Source of the DNA: Vibrio splendidus
Lineage (GTDB): Bacteria > Pseudomonadota > Gammaproteobacteria > Enterobacterales > Vibrionaceae
Assembly: GCF_003345295.1 (NCBI RefSeq)
Contig: NZ_CP031055.1
Location: 806,001 to 870,000 of the forward strand
DNA length: 64,000 nt
Direction of reading: 5' to 3'
Part shown: positions 14,472 through 22,573 of the stretch, piece after piece
Layout: each line of letters starts with the position of its first letter
How positions within the stretch are numbered: the stretch's first letter is position 1
The notes under the pieces: model-generated
Told to the model about the DNA's origin: nothing
The model's database searches: none
The model's input: only the letters and a program-made list of their open reading frames with translations
Program-made: the position numbers and the translations under genes

Positions 14472-16820
14472 ATGTGCGCAAAACATGCAGCGTGCCGCTC
14501 AACAAAAGTGGACGTTCAACCTCAAGCGGTAGAAGCAAGCTGTTCCAGTCCTAAAATTTCCAGCATCACGGCAGCGGGTACTTCATCATGCTGTAGTTCT
14601 ACGACGGCTTCTGCATCAGCAGATGATTGTTGTGGTTCAGACAGTGGAGAAGAAGACCGGCTGCCCTTAACTGAGTCTCTTAACGCCCAATTTTCCAAAA
14701 GTTGGCTGGTTGCCGGAATGGACTGCCCAGCTTGTGCAAGAAAAATAGAAAACGCGATCAGTAATATTGACGGTGTTATTCAAGCGAAGGTTCTCTTTGC
14801 TACCGAAAAACTGGTTGTTAAATTCGATAATGAAAGTCTTGCCGACACCATTGAACAGGTCTCTATCAAAACGGGCTTCCCTCTTTCGGAAGTCGGTTCT
14901 AAGAAAGAAAAACAACAACCTGAGACTTTTTGGCAAGCGTACATCCAACCTAATTTTCAGATTATCGCGATTGCAGCGGCAATGCTGTTCGCTGCGCTTC
15001 TGAAAAGTACATATCCTCAATTAAGTGAAGGCTTATTTACCGCAACCTGTCTACTCGGATTATATCCGGTTGCTAAGAAAGCGGTTCAGTTGGCACGTTC
15101 AGGTACACCTTTCGCAATAGAAACTCTAATGAGTGTTGCCGCGCTGGGTGCCTTGTATCTGGGCGAAACCGCGGAAGCGGCGATGGTTTTACTGTTGTTT
15201 TTGATTGGTGAGCGCTTAGAAGCGTTTGCTTCATCAAGAGCAAGAAGTGGCGTTCAAGCGCTAATGGCATTGGTACCAGAAAACGCGACTAAGATTGTCA
15301 ACGACGAGCGTGTCGAAGTTGCAGTCAGTGAACTGGTTCCCGGTGATGTGATTGAAGTGGCGGCGGGCTCTCGTTTACCTGCTGATGGCAAACTGATTAC
15401 CGACGCAGCAAGCTTTGATGAAAGTGCGTTAACCGGTGAATCTGTTCCTGTTGAACATATCGAAGGCAATAGCATCATGGCTGGCGCTGTGGTGGTCGAT
15501 AAAGTGGTGCGCATTACCATCACTTCAAAACAGGGTGAGAACGCGATCGACCGTATTCTTCACCTGATTGAAGAAGCAGAATCTCGCAAAGCGCCACTCG
15601 AGCGATTCCTCGATAAGTTCAGTCGCTGGTATACACCGTTAATGATGTTGGTTGCTCTTTTAGTCATCATCACACCACCATTGCTGTTCGCCCAGCCGTG
15701 GGAAACGTGGGTCTATCGTGGTTTAGCGCTATTGTTGATTGCTTGTCCGTGTGCGTTGGTTATCTCGACTCCAGCCGCGATTACGTCTGGTTTGGCAGCC
15801 GCCGCGAAACGTGGTGCGCTAATTAAAGGCGGCGCAGCACTGGAGCAGCTTGGTAAAATTCAAACTATTGCCTTCGATAAGACGGGCACACTGACTGAAG
15901 GTAAGCCTCAGGTTACGGACATTCAGCCTCTATCGGGTTGGCAACAAGATGCGATGCTTCGTGTGGTTGGAGCAATTGAAGTGGGTTCTACTCACCCATT
16001 GGCGCAGTCGCTAGTTGCTAAAGTGAAAGAACTGAATATTGAGATTCCTGAATCACACAACAAGACTGCGCTGATCGGTAGTGGTGTTGAAGGCGATGTC
16101 GACGGAATTAAGTATCAGGTTCTATCGCCTTCTAAGGTGACGTTCGATCTTGGTGCCGATGTTGTTTCTCAGGTTGAGGCATTAGAAGGCGAGGGCAAGA
16201 CGGTTGTGGTTGCTCTTGAGCTTAAAGATCAAGAAGAATCAATCGAGCAAGCTGCGACTGTGATTGGTCTGATTGCTTGGCAAGACACGTTACGTAGTGA
16301 CGCTAAGCTTGCGATTGAACGACTCAATGACTTGGGAATTCAATCTATCATGCTTACTGGGGATAACCCGCGAAGCGCGGCAGCGATCAGCAGCAAGATT
16401 GGTATGCAGTATAAAGCAAGCCTATTGCCAAGCGATAAGGTGTCTTACGTTGAACAGTTATCTCAGCAGTCACACGTGGCCATGGTGGGCGATGGCATCA
16501 ACGATGCGCCGGCTATGAAAACAGCAAATGTAGGTATCGCAATGGGCGGTGGCACAGATGTGGCGTTGGAAACGGCTGACTCAGCTCTGACTCATAATCG
16601 CTTAACAGAACTCCCTGCGATGATTGAACTGTCGCAAGCGACCATGAATAACATCCGTCAAAACGTCGCACTTGCACTCGGTTTGAAAGGCGTGTTCTTG
16701 GTGACAAGCTTACTGGGTATTACCGGTTTATGGGTGGCAGTCTTAGCGGATAGTGGCGCAACAGCTTTGGTGACACTCAACGCTCTGCGTTTGCTTCGAT
16801 TCAAATCAAAAGCGGATTAA
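14472..16820 (+). CDS. zntA: Zn(II)/Cd(II)/Pb(II)-exporting P1B-type ATPase
   Basis: 782 residues. An unusual Cys-rich N-terminal tail (Cys2, 8, 24, 40, 41, 53, 54) precedes one metal-binding HMA domain with GMDCPAC (Cys85, Cys88). Then come transmembrane helices, the actuator loop with TGES, the ion-binding CPC at 425-427, the phosphorylated Asp469 in DKTGTLTEG, the hinge GDGINDAP and a final helix with ADSGAT, whose Asp is typical of ZntA rather than CopA. It pumps divalent soft metals to the periplasm using ATP. GGAG precedes the ATG. Expression is probably metal-induced through the ZntR-like promoter upstream. Confidence 0.95.
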   Translation: MCAKHAACRSTKVDVQPQAVEASCSSPKISSITAAGTSSCCSSTTASASADDCCGSDSGEEDRLPLTESLNAQFSKSWLVAGMDCPACARKIENAISNIDGVIQAKVLFATEKLVVKFDNESLADTIEQVSIKTGFPLSEVGSKKEKQQPETFWQAYIQPNFQIIAIAAAMLFAALLKSTYPQLSEGLFTATCLLGLYPVAKKAVQLARSGTPFAIETLMSVAALGALYLGETAEAAMVLLLFLIGERLEAFASSRARSGVQALMALVPENATKIVNDERVEVAVSELVPGDVIEVAAGSRLPADGKLITDAASFDESALTGESVPVEHIEGNSIMAGAVVVDKVVRITITSKQGENAIDRILHLIEEAESRKAPLERFLDKFSRWYTPLMMLVALLVIITPPLLFAQPWETWVYRGLALLLIACPCALVISTPAAITSGLAAAAKRGALIKGGAALEQLGKIQTIAFDKTGTLTEGKPQVTDIQPLSGWQQDAMLRVVGAIEVGSTHPLAQSLVAKVKELNIEIPESHNKTALIGSGVEGDVDGIKYQVLSPSKVTFDLGADVVSQVEALEGEGKTVVVALELKDQEESIEQAATVIGLIAWQDTLRSDAKLAIERLNDLGIQSIMLTGDNPRSAAAISSKIGMQYKASLLPSDKVSYVEQLSQQSHVAMVGDGINDAPAMKTANVGIAMGGGTDVALETADSALTHNRLTELPAMIELSQATMNNIRQNVALALGLKGVFLVTSLLGITGLWVAVLADSGATALVTLNALRLLRFKSKAD

Positions 16821-16856
16821 GCACTTCTCGCTAATATTCACTATTTTGATGCAAAT

Positions 16857-16893
16857 AAACGCCTTTAGTCTTAATAAGCTAAAGGCGTTTTTT
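16857..16893 (+). terminator. Rho-independent terminator of zntA
   Basis: AAACGCCTTTAG (16857-16868) pairs with CTAAAGGCGTTT (16879-16890), followed by TTTGTCT. Confidence 0.93.
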
Positions 16894-16987
16894 GTCTCAT
16901 TAGTATGCAACGTAGGCGTATGGATTGCTTATTTTTGTGATGCCAATCGGTTTTTCGTGAAACTTGAAATCTTGTTGCGATCATTGG

Positions 16988-17003
16988 TGTGACGCTCGTC
17001 ACT
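16988..17003. promoter_or_regulatory. CRP-cAMP site upstream of udp
   Basis: TGTGA-CGCTCG-TCACT matches the TGTGA-N6-TCACA consensus at nine of ten positions, centred about 110 bp before udp. E. coli udp is controlled by CRP with CytR; CytR control here is inference. Confidence 0.7.
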
Positions 17004-17105
17004 TCATTTTGTAATGAGCTTGGTTAGAGTGTGTTCGTACCCCACGAATTTACTATGAGCTTAAATAAGGGTTAACAAAGCCCAATAAGCCAAAAGGAGC
17101 GAACT

Positions 17106-17864
17106 ATGTCTCAAGCTGTTTTCCATTTAGGTGTTACTGAAGCAGATCTTAACGGTGCTACTCTTGCGATCATTCCTGGTGATCCTGCTCGTGTGCAAAA
17201 AATTGCCGAAGAGATGGAGAATCCTGTATTTCTTGCTAGTCACCGTGAATACACGCTTTACCGCGCAGAGCTAGACGGCAAGCCAGTTGTTGTATGTTCA
17301 ACAGGTATCGGTGGTCCATCTACTTCTATCGCAGTTGAAGAGCTTGCTCAACTTGGTGTTCGCACTTTCCTTCGTGTTGGTACTACTGGTGCTATCCAAC
17401 CACACGTAAACGTGGGTGACATGATTGTTTCTACAGGTTCTGTTCGTCTAGACGGCGCTAGCCTGCACTTTGCTCCAATGGAGTTCCCAGCAGTTGCTGA
17501 CTTCGAAGTTGCAACAGCAATGAAAGCGGCAGTTGATGAATCAGGTGCAACAGTTCACATGGGCGTAACGGCTTCAAGTGATACGTTCTACCCAGGTCAA
17601 GAGCGTTACGACACGTTCTCTGGTCGCGTTGTTAAGCGTTTCCAAGGCTCTATGCAAGAATGGCAAGACATGGGCGTTCTAAACTTCGAAATGGAATCTG
17701 CAACGCTTCTAACTATGTGTGCAAGTTCTGGTCTTAAAGCGGGTTGTGTTGCTGGTGTAATCATCAACCGTACTCAAAAAGAGACGCCTGATCACGAAAC
17801 ACTAAAAGTAACAGAAGCTCGTTCAATCAAAGTGGTTGTAGAAGCTGCTCGTAAAATGCTTTAA
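17106..17864 (+). CDS. udp: uridine phosphorylase
   Basis: A cytosolic enzyme that splits uridine and phosphate into uracil and ribose-1-phosphate for pyrimidine salvage. 252 residues, as in E. coli Udp. Visible are the phosphate-binding IIPGDPARVQKIA near residue 20, CSTGIGGPSTSIAVEELA (about 60-80), the RVGTTGAIQ loop and the base/ribose-binding NFEMESATLLTM. AAAGGAGC precedes the ATG. An upstream CRP site suggests catabolite control. It is monocistronic and ends in a strong hairpin. Confidence 0.97.
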   Translation: MSQAVFHLGVTEADLNGATLAIIPGDPARVQKIAEEMENPVFLASHREYTLYRAELDGKPVVVCSTGIGGPSTSIAVEELAQLGVRTFLRVGTTGAIQPHVNVGDMIVSTGSVRLDGASLHFAPMEFPAVADFEVATAMKAAVDESGATVHMGVTASSDTFYPGQERYDTFSGRVVKRFQGSMQEWQDMGVLNFEMESATLLTMCASSGLKAGCVAGVIINRTQKETPDHETLKVTEARSIKVVVEAARKML

Positions 17865-17916
17865 GTTGTAAAAATACTTTTAGTCTTAAAGTGCTTTAAG
17901 TCTGTTTCCAAGATTT

Positions 17917-17951
17917 AAAAATGGCCGCATCGAATGATGCGGCCATTTTTT
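17917..17951 (+). terminator. Rho-independent terminator of udp
   Basis: A 15 bp perfect stem (17917-17931 with 17936-17950) closing a GAAT loop and ending in a T run. Confidence 0.95.
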
Positions 17952-18024
17952 ATGAGGCAAAGAAATTAAAGGCATAGATAGTTGAAAGATGAAAATAGAG
18001 CAAAACAGACGAATAGCTGGAGAA

Positions 18025-18060
18025 AAAAAGGCGAGTGACTCAATAGTCATTCGCCTTTTT
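18025..18060 (-). terminator. terminator of the CARF-nuclease gene
   Basis: A 16 bp stem (18025-18040 with 18045-18060, one G-T pair) around CAAT, flanked by A and T runs, so it can work in both directions. Confidence 0.9.
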
Positions 18061-18103
18061 AGATTTACTTAAGAGCGTTCAGCTCTCAAGAGTCTATTGG
18101 CTT

Positions 18104-19270
18104 TTAGCACTCTAAATCTTCATCACCACCGGCGGCGGTAAACCATGCCGCTAGGTGTGTTTTAAGATCTTTTAATTCGTCAGGGCCAATCAATGCAAGG
18201 CCAAGATCTTCTGCTCGTGTGATGTCGTTATGACGAAGAGGGCGGAAACTCACTAACATTGCACGTGCTTGTAAGCCACCCAAAAGGTCTCTAAGCGATT
18301 CCAACTTGTACAAGGTATCATCGCCATCATCACGCATACCTTTGGTCTTACACTCGATGATGTGCAGCTTATTGTTCACTACAGAAGCAACATCAAGCTC
18401 ATTACGTACCTCGCGCTCACCGAGTTGACGATAAACCTGAACATTCAAAGAGCGATCTTGAATGGTCGGCATGTCATCTTGGATCTGCTTAACTGTGCTA
18501 TGAACCAATGTTTCAAGCCATTCGCCGTTTGAGAAGCGTCGTGCGTCTTCATTGGCAAACGTCAAAATACCATTGTCATAAGTGGCGATCTTAGCTTCAA
18601 CCAAATCGCTCAACAGCATGTTTAGCTCGCGATAGCCTTGTTGTTTCTCTGACAACCCTACATCAAGCCTCTGTTCTTTGCGGCAGGTCGTTGCAAGGTA
18701 GTTCAATGTAGCGAGGCCTGGACCGAGTTCTAGTGCATTACTTGCCCAGCGTTCTCCCAGCTCATAAAGCTTTTGATCAAGTTGCGGAGACAGTTGTACA
18801 TCGCTGAATTCACCACGAGCGCCGAACACAGTCAGGTAGTCGTCGATAGTGATTCGGTCTTGAACTTGTGCGTCTTCTTTGCCATTCGGGTAAAGCCAGC
18901 ACAGCTTGTCACTGTTTGGTTCAACAACAAAGATTGGCCAGTGGTAAGTACGAAATACTTCGTAGACAGAAAGTAGGCGGTGACGAAGGCCACAACTTGC
19001 ATTGAGTTTCACTTCTTCACCACGAGCTTTGAGGTCTTCGGCAAGGTTTTGGATAGACTCTTTAATCGCGGATGTATTTACGAGGGTTGGAATCTCGAAA
19101 AATTCACTCGTAATGTCGCGTTTTTGCAAAACGCTGTCTAAGCGTTGGTAAATACTGACTTGATTCTTGTCACCGATGAACACGATGTGAGTGCTGATCG
19201 TTCGGTTATCGAGTAGTGGGGTGATCAAGCGAATGGGATCTTGATCGATAATGCCAACATGAACAGCCAT
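18104..19270 (-). CDS. CARF domain / PD-(D/E)XK nuclease protein (DUF1887, VC1899/Card1-like), without CRISPR
   Basis: 388 residues. The N-terminal Rossmann-like half (about 1-150) is a CARF domain: the first strand VGIIDQDPIRLITPLL, IVFIGD, and the ligand-loop segment LNASCGLRHR around Asn90, which replaces the common N-x-T/S-G-G-T form. A helical linker follows, then a C-terminal nuclease fold with E250, NELDV (Asp293) and the E-x-K pair Glu307/Lys309 in IIECKTK. V. cholerae VC1899 is the founding structure of this family. Relatives (Card1, Can2) are DNA/RNA nucleases switched on by cyclic tetra-adenylate in type III CRISPR systems. Here there are no cas genes nearby: the neighbours are udp and a chemoreceptor, and the gene appears monocistronic. 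Confidence 0.92.
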   Translation of the reverse strand: MAVHVGIIDQDPIRLITPLLDNRTISTHIVFIGDKNQVSIYQRLDSVLQKRDITSEFFEIPTLVNTSAIKESIQNLAEDLKARGEEVKLNASCGLRHRLLSVYEVFRTYHWPIFVVEPNSDKLCWLYPNGKEDAQVQDRITIDDYLTVFGARGEFSDVQLSPQLDQKLYELGERWASNALELGPGLATLNYLATTCRKEQRLDVGLSEKQQGYRELNMLLSDLVEAKIATYDNGILTFANEDARRFSNGEWLETLVHSTVKQIQDDMPTIQDRSLNVQVYRQLGEREVRNELDVASVVNNKLHIIECKTKGMRDDGDDTLYKLESLRDLLGGLQARAMLVSFRPLRHNDITRAEDLGLALIGPDELKDLKTHLAAWFTAAGGDEDLEC

Positions 19271-19467
19271 ATAAATTCCTTAATAGCGGCTCGCTCATAA
19301 AGGTGAAAGAAAAAACGGGAAGCAGCAAGCCTTAATAATCATATAATGACAAAGATCATAAAAAACAAGGGCAACCCTTGATAAAAGTTGCCCTTGTTCA
19401 AATAGTTATCACTATTGGGTAAGAAGTCCCAATATTCTCACTAAATATCTATCAATTTCTCAGCTAT

Positions 19468-21459
19468 CTATAGCTTGAACTGATGAACCAAATCACCTTG
19501 CTGGTTTGCGAGAATTGTTAGGTTTTGGCTTGCCTCAGCAATTGAAGACATCGCTTGGTAACTCTTATCTGCGATGTGGTTGATGTCTTCTATATTCCGC
19601 GCAATATCACCAGAAGTTTCACTCTGCTCAGCGGCTGCTTGAGAGATGTGTGTACTCATATGGCTGATCTCTAGAATCAAGGCTTGGATCTCTTCCATCG
19701 CACTGTTGGCACTTGAAGCTTGTTGAACCGACATGTCCATATCGCTCATACAACTTTCAATCACGTTGCTTGCTGTTTTCGAGCTTGATTGCAGGTTGCT
19801 GATCATGGTCTCGATTTCAGACGTTGATTGAGTGGTCTTCTGTGCTAGCACGCGTACTTCATCGGCAACCACTGCAAAACCACGGCCTTGCTCACCGGCA
19901 CGCGCCGCTTCGATTGCCGCGTTGAGTGCAAGTAGGTTGGTTTGTTCTGCAATACCACGGATCACGTCGAGGATTGAGCCAATCTGGCTACTCATCTGCT
20001 GCAACTCACCTACAGCACCAACAGATTCAGTAAGACGAACCTCAAGCTGGTTAATGGTACTGATGTTGGTGTTCATTATCTGACGACCAGACTCAGAAGC
20101 CGATTCTACTTGTTGAACCATGGTAAGTGAGCTTTGCGCGCTGTTCGCCACTTCTTGTACAGAATGAGACATTTCTGTCATTGCGGTCGCGACAGTTGCC
20201 GTTTGCTCACGTTGGCTGTTCAGTTGAGCTTGCGTCTCTGTAGAGGTTTTCTGGTTTACGCTTGCGGTCTTCGTTAAGTCATCTGAAGCGTCATTCAGTT
20301 TCACCAGAATATTGCGTAGGTTGTCGGCTAAGGTGTTGATGTGACGACTCACTCGGCTGAATTCGTTGTCATAACGAATATCGATTCGCTGAGTCATATC
20401 GCCTTCAGTTAGGCCTTCTAATGTACCCAGGATGCGAGTTAATGGCTCTCTTACGCTATGTGCAATATGGTAACCAATTGCTGCAGCGAATACGGTGACA
20501 ACAATACCAATTGCAATCGCATTGAACAGGCCTTTGTCGTAGATGCTGCTTGCGTCTTCAAGTGAAGCGTTCAGTTGCTCTTCCGCAGTTACGTTGAATG
20601 AGTCTAAAACAGCCATGGCTTGGTCTATTTCTACGGCTAAGTTAGCAATGTTGATGTACAGAGCTTGTTTCGCTTTCAAGTAGTTGTTGTGCTTGTCCAA
20701 CACACCGCCTTTTTGACCAACGTCTTTGGTGAATTTCTGAACCGATTCATCAAAGACATTTTTAAGTGCTGGCAGTTGTGTGGATAGGCCGCGATAAGCA
20801 TAGTTAAGGTGAGTAACGGCCTTTTTGTTTTGGTTAACGGCTTTCTGAACGAAGGCAACATCAGAACTAGCTAGCGCATCAGAGGTAATCACTTCAGCAT
20901 CTTGAAGTTTAATGAAGTAGCTTTTTGCCATCACTTTTACAGAGATGCTTTTTTGGTCGGCAACGTACTCTTTCATGCCAACAGCTAACTCTGAATGTAA
21001 GCGTTGGAAATCGCGAGATGCTTTCTGTACTTGCTCTTGAGCTTCAAACATCGCGACGTAGTTGTTCATCGCTTCGTCAGCTTCAGCGAAGTAGCGTTCT
21101 TCCATTGCTCTTAATTGGGCAATGCGTTCAGTGAGCGAAACATTGTTTTGGCTTGCCGCTTCTAAACTTCCGAGAACTTCTGAAAACGAGTTTTGTGACG
21201 CAGCAAACTCAGTACGCATTGCAGACATGCGTTCAGCGTTTTGTGTGGTTAAGTAATCTTTGAATGATTTATCAGCAGAAAGCAATTGAACACTTGTTTG
21301 ATTTGAAAGCGCGACAAGTGGTAGTGAGGTTTCTGAGACACTCTCAAAATTGCTGTGTATCTGATTCATGCTGTTCATCATGATGGTTATCGTGACTGCG
21401 AACATGATGATGATCAGTGCGAAACCAGCGTACATACGCTTGATCACAGATCCCTTCAT
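19468..21459 (-). CDS. methyl-accepting chemotaxis protein
   Basis: 663 residues. It has a transmembrane helix at about 10-30, a long helical periplasmic sensor (about 31-305) with no recognised PAS/Cache fold, a second helix near 308-330, a HAMP domain (REPLTRILGTLEGLTEGDMT onwards) and a cytoplasmic signalling coiled coil. The conserved hairpin tip EQTNLLALNAAIEAARAGE is intact. The receptor passes ligand signals to CheA/CheW and the flagella. GGGAG lies just before the start. The ligand is unknown. It is a single gene. Confidence 0.95.
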   Translation of the reverse strand: MKGSVIKRMYAGFALIIIMFAVTITIMMNSMNQIHSNFESVSETSLPLVALSNQTSVQLLSADKSFKDYLTTQNAERMSAMRTEFAASQNSFSEVLGSLEAASQNNVSLTERIAQLRAMEERYFAEADEAMNNYVAMFEAQEQVQKASRDFQRLHSELAVGMKEYVADQKSISVKVMAKSYFIKLQDAEVITSDALASSDVAFVQKAVNQNKKAVTHLNYAYRGLSTQLPALKNVFDESVQKFTKDVGQKGGVLDKHNNYLKAKQALYINIANLAVEIDQAMAVLDSFNVTAEEQLNASLEDASSIYDKGLFNAIAIGIVVTVFAAAIGYHIAHSVREPLTRILGTLEGLTEGDMTQRIDIRYDNEFSRVSRHINTLADNLRNILVKLNDASDDLTKTASVNQKTSTETQAQLNSQREQTATVATAMTEMSHSVQEVANSAQSSLTMVQQVESASESGRQIMNTNISTINQLEVRLTESVGAVGELQQMSSQIGSILDVIRGIAEQTNLLALNAAIEAARAGEQGRGFAVVADEVRVLAQKTTQSTSEIETMISNLQSSSKTASNVIESCMSDMDMSVQQASSANSAMEEIQALILEISHMSTHISQAAAEQSETSGDIARNIEDINHIADKSYQAMSSIAEASQNLTILANQQGDLVHQFKL

Positions 21460-21736
21460 GGCTTTCTCCCTAAATAAAAATGCAGACCTAATGTCAGGTC
21501 AAAGTAAAACTAACAAAATTATCAGCATTCTATTGAGCTCCGTTTACGCATTTTATGACGCACACGTCAAAAATAGCCCTCAGTTATAACCAACATGCCA
21601 TTCTTGAGAGCTAAGGCTCGTTTTCTTTGATTTGAACGGTGTTTTTTATTATGCTTTAAAGCAGGTTTATTGTGGTTTGATGCGGCATAGCGCATACTCA
21701 AAGCATTAAAAAATAAATGTTTTATCGGAGAGAAAC

Positions 21737-22087
21737 ATGGCTGAAGAAACCATTTTTAGTAAGATCATCAATAAAGAAATCCCAGCAGATCTACTATACC
21801 AAGACGATTTAGTAACGGCATTTCGCGATATCAACCCTCGCGCGCCAAGCCATATCTTAATCATCCCAAACAAGCTGATTCCAACAACGAATGATGTTGA
21901 AGTAGAAGATGAAGCCATGATGGGGCGCATGTTTACCGTGGCTCGCAAGTTAGCAAAAGAAGAAGGCATCGCAGAAGATGGCTACCGTCTTATTGTGAAC
22001 TGCAATTCTCATGGCGGCCAAGAGGTTTACCATATTCACATGCATTTGGTTGGTGGCCGTCCACTTGGTCCGCTATTAATGAGCTAG
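21737..22087 (+). CDS. hinT: HIT-family purine nucleoside phosphoramidase
   Basis: 116 residues of the HinT branch. The histidine triad is His99, His101 and His103 (VYHIHMHLVGG), with a further conserved NCNSHGGQE before it. It hydrolyses adenosine phosphoramidates in the cytosol. It stands at the head of the region matching E. coli hinT-ycfL-lpoB-thiK-nagZ-ycfP-ndh, but here a 486 bp gap with a MITE and an extra lipoprotein gene separate it from ycfL. Confidence 0.96.
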   Translation: MAEETIFSKIINKEIPADLLYQDDLVTAFRDINPRAPSHILIIPNKLIPTTNDVEVEDEAMMGRMFTVARKLAKEEGIAEDGYRLIVNCNSHGGQEVYHIHMHLVGGRPLGPLLMS

Positions 22088-22573
22088 TTTAAACGAACTC
22101 ATTAGTGGCTTAATCCAAGTAGTTAGTTGGAAAATTTGTAGTTTGTATGCCAACTTTAAGTTCTATCTGTTGTCTGAATGTCGGCATCGCCTAGGCAGAA
22201 GCTAAATCAGTAGGGTTTCAACTGGCTTGAGATCCTTTTTACAACACGTTTCGTTTTGACAATGAGACTAGGGTCTGTTGATCTTTCGAGCTGATTTTTG
22301 CAGCACTTTGTGGGAGATTTCTACAAGGCAGAGGCTTTGAAGTGTAGCTAGCCTACATGAGAAGCTGATAACGCAGTAGAAATGAACCACAAAGACTGCC
22401 CGAAGGGTTCGGCTAGAATCGTTTTATGCTTTGTTAAGAAGTATTAACTTAGAATGACTAGGCTACATAATCCTTGCCGCGCCTAAAACGATTCTATCTC
22501 GAACAAAATTTAACCACGAAAGGTCAACAGACCCTAACAAAGTTGGCATTTTAAACATGCACGGAGACGATAA
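22088..22573. other. 486 bp gap mostly filled by a MITE
   Basis: It contains the 264 bp element described separately and an 11 bp inverted repeat (ATGCCAACTTT 22147-22157; AAAGTTGGCAT 22539-22549) that brackets it. No coding sequence is credible. Any promoter for the following lipoprotein operon must lie in or next to the element. Confidence 0.7.
22271..22534. mobile_element. 264 bp MITE with 18 bp terminal inverted repeats and TA target duplication
   Basis: The left end GGGTCTGTTGATCTTTCG and the right end (read inward on the minus strand) GGGTCTGTTGACCTTTCG differ at one base. TA flanks both ends (22269-22270, 22535-22536), the target duplication of IS630/Tc1-mariner elements. A perfect 13 bp internal inverted repeat is present (TAGAATCGTTTTA 22414-22426; TAAAACGATTCTA 22484-22496). 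There is no transposase, so it must have been moved in trans. Confidence 0.85.

Noticed and set aside
18104..19270. possible CRISPR locus around the CARF gene
   Set aside because: No repeat-spacer array or cas gene is visible on either side.
21557..21570. TGACGCACACGTCA as a CRP site
   Set aside because: The half-site spacing is 4 instead of 6 and the sequence lacks TGTGA/TCACA.
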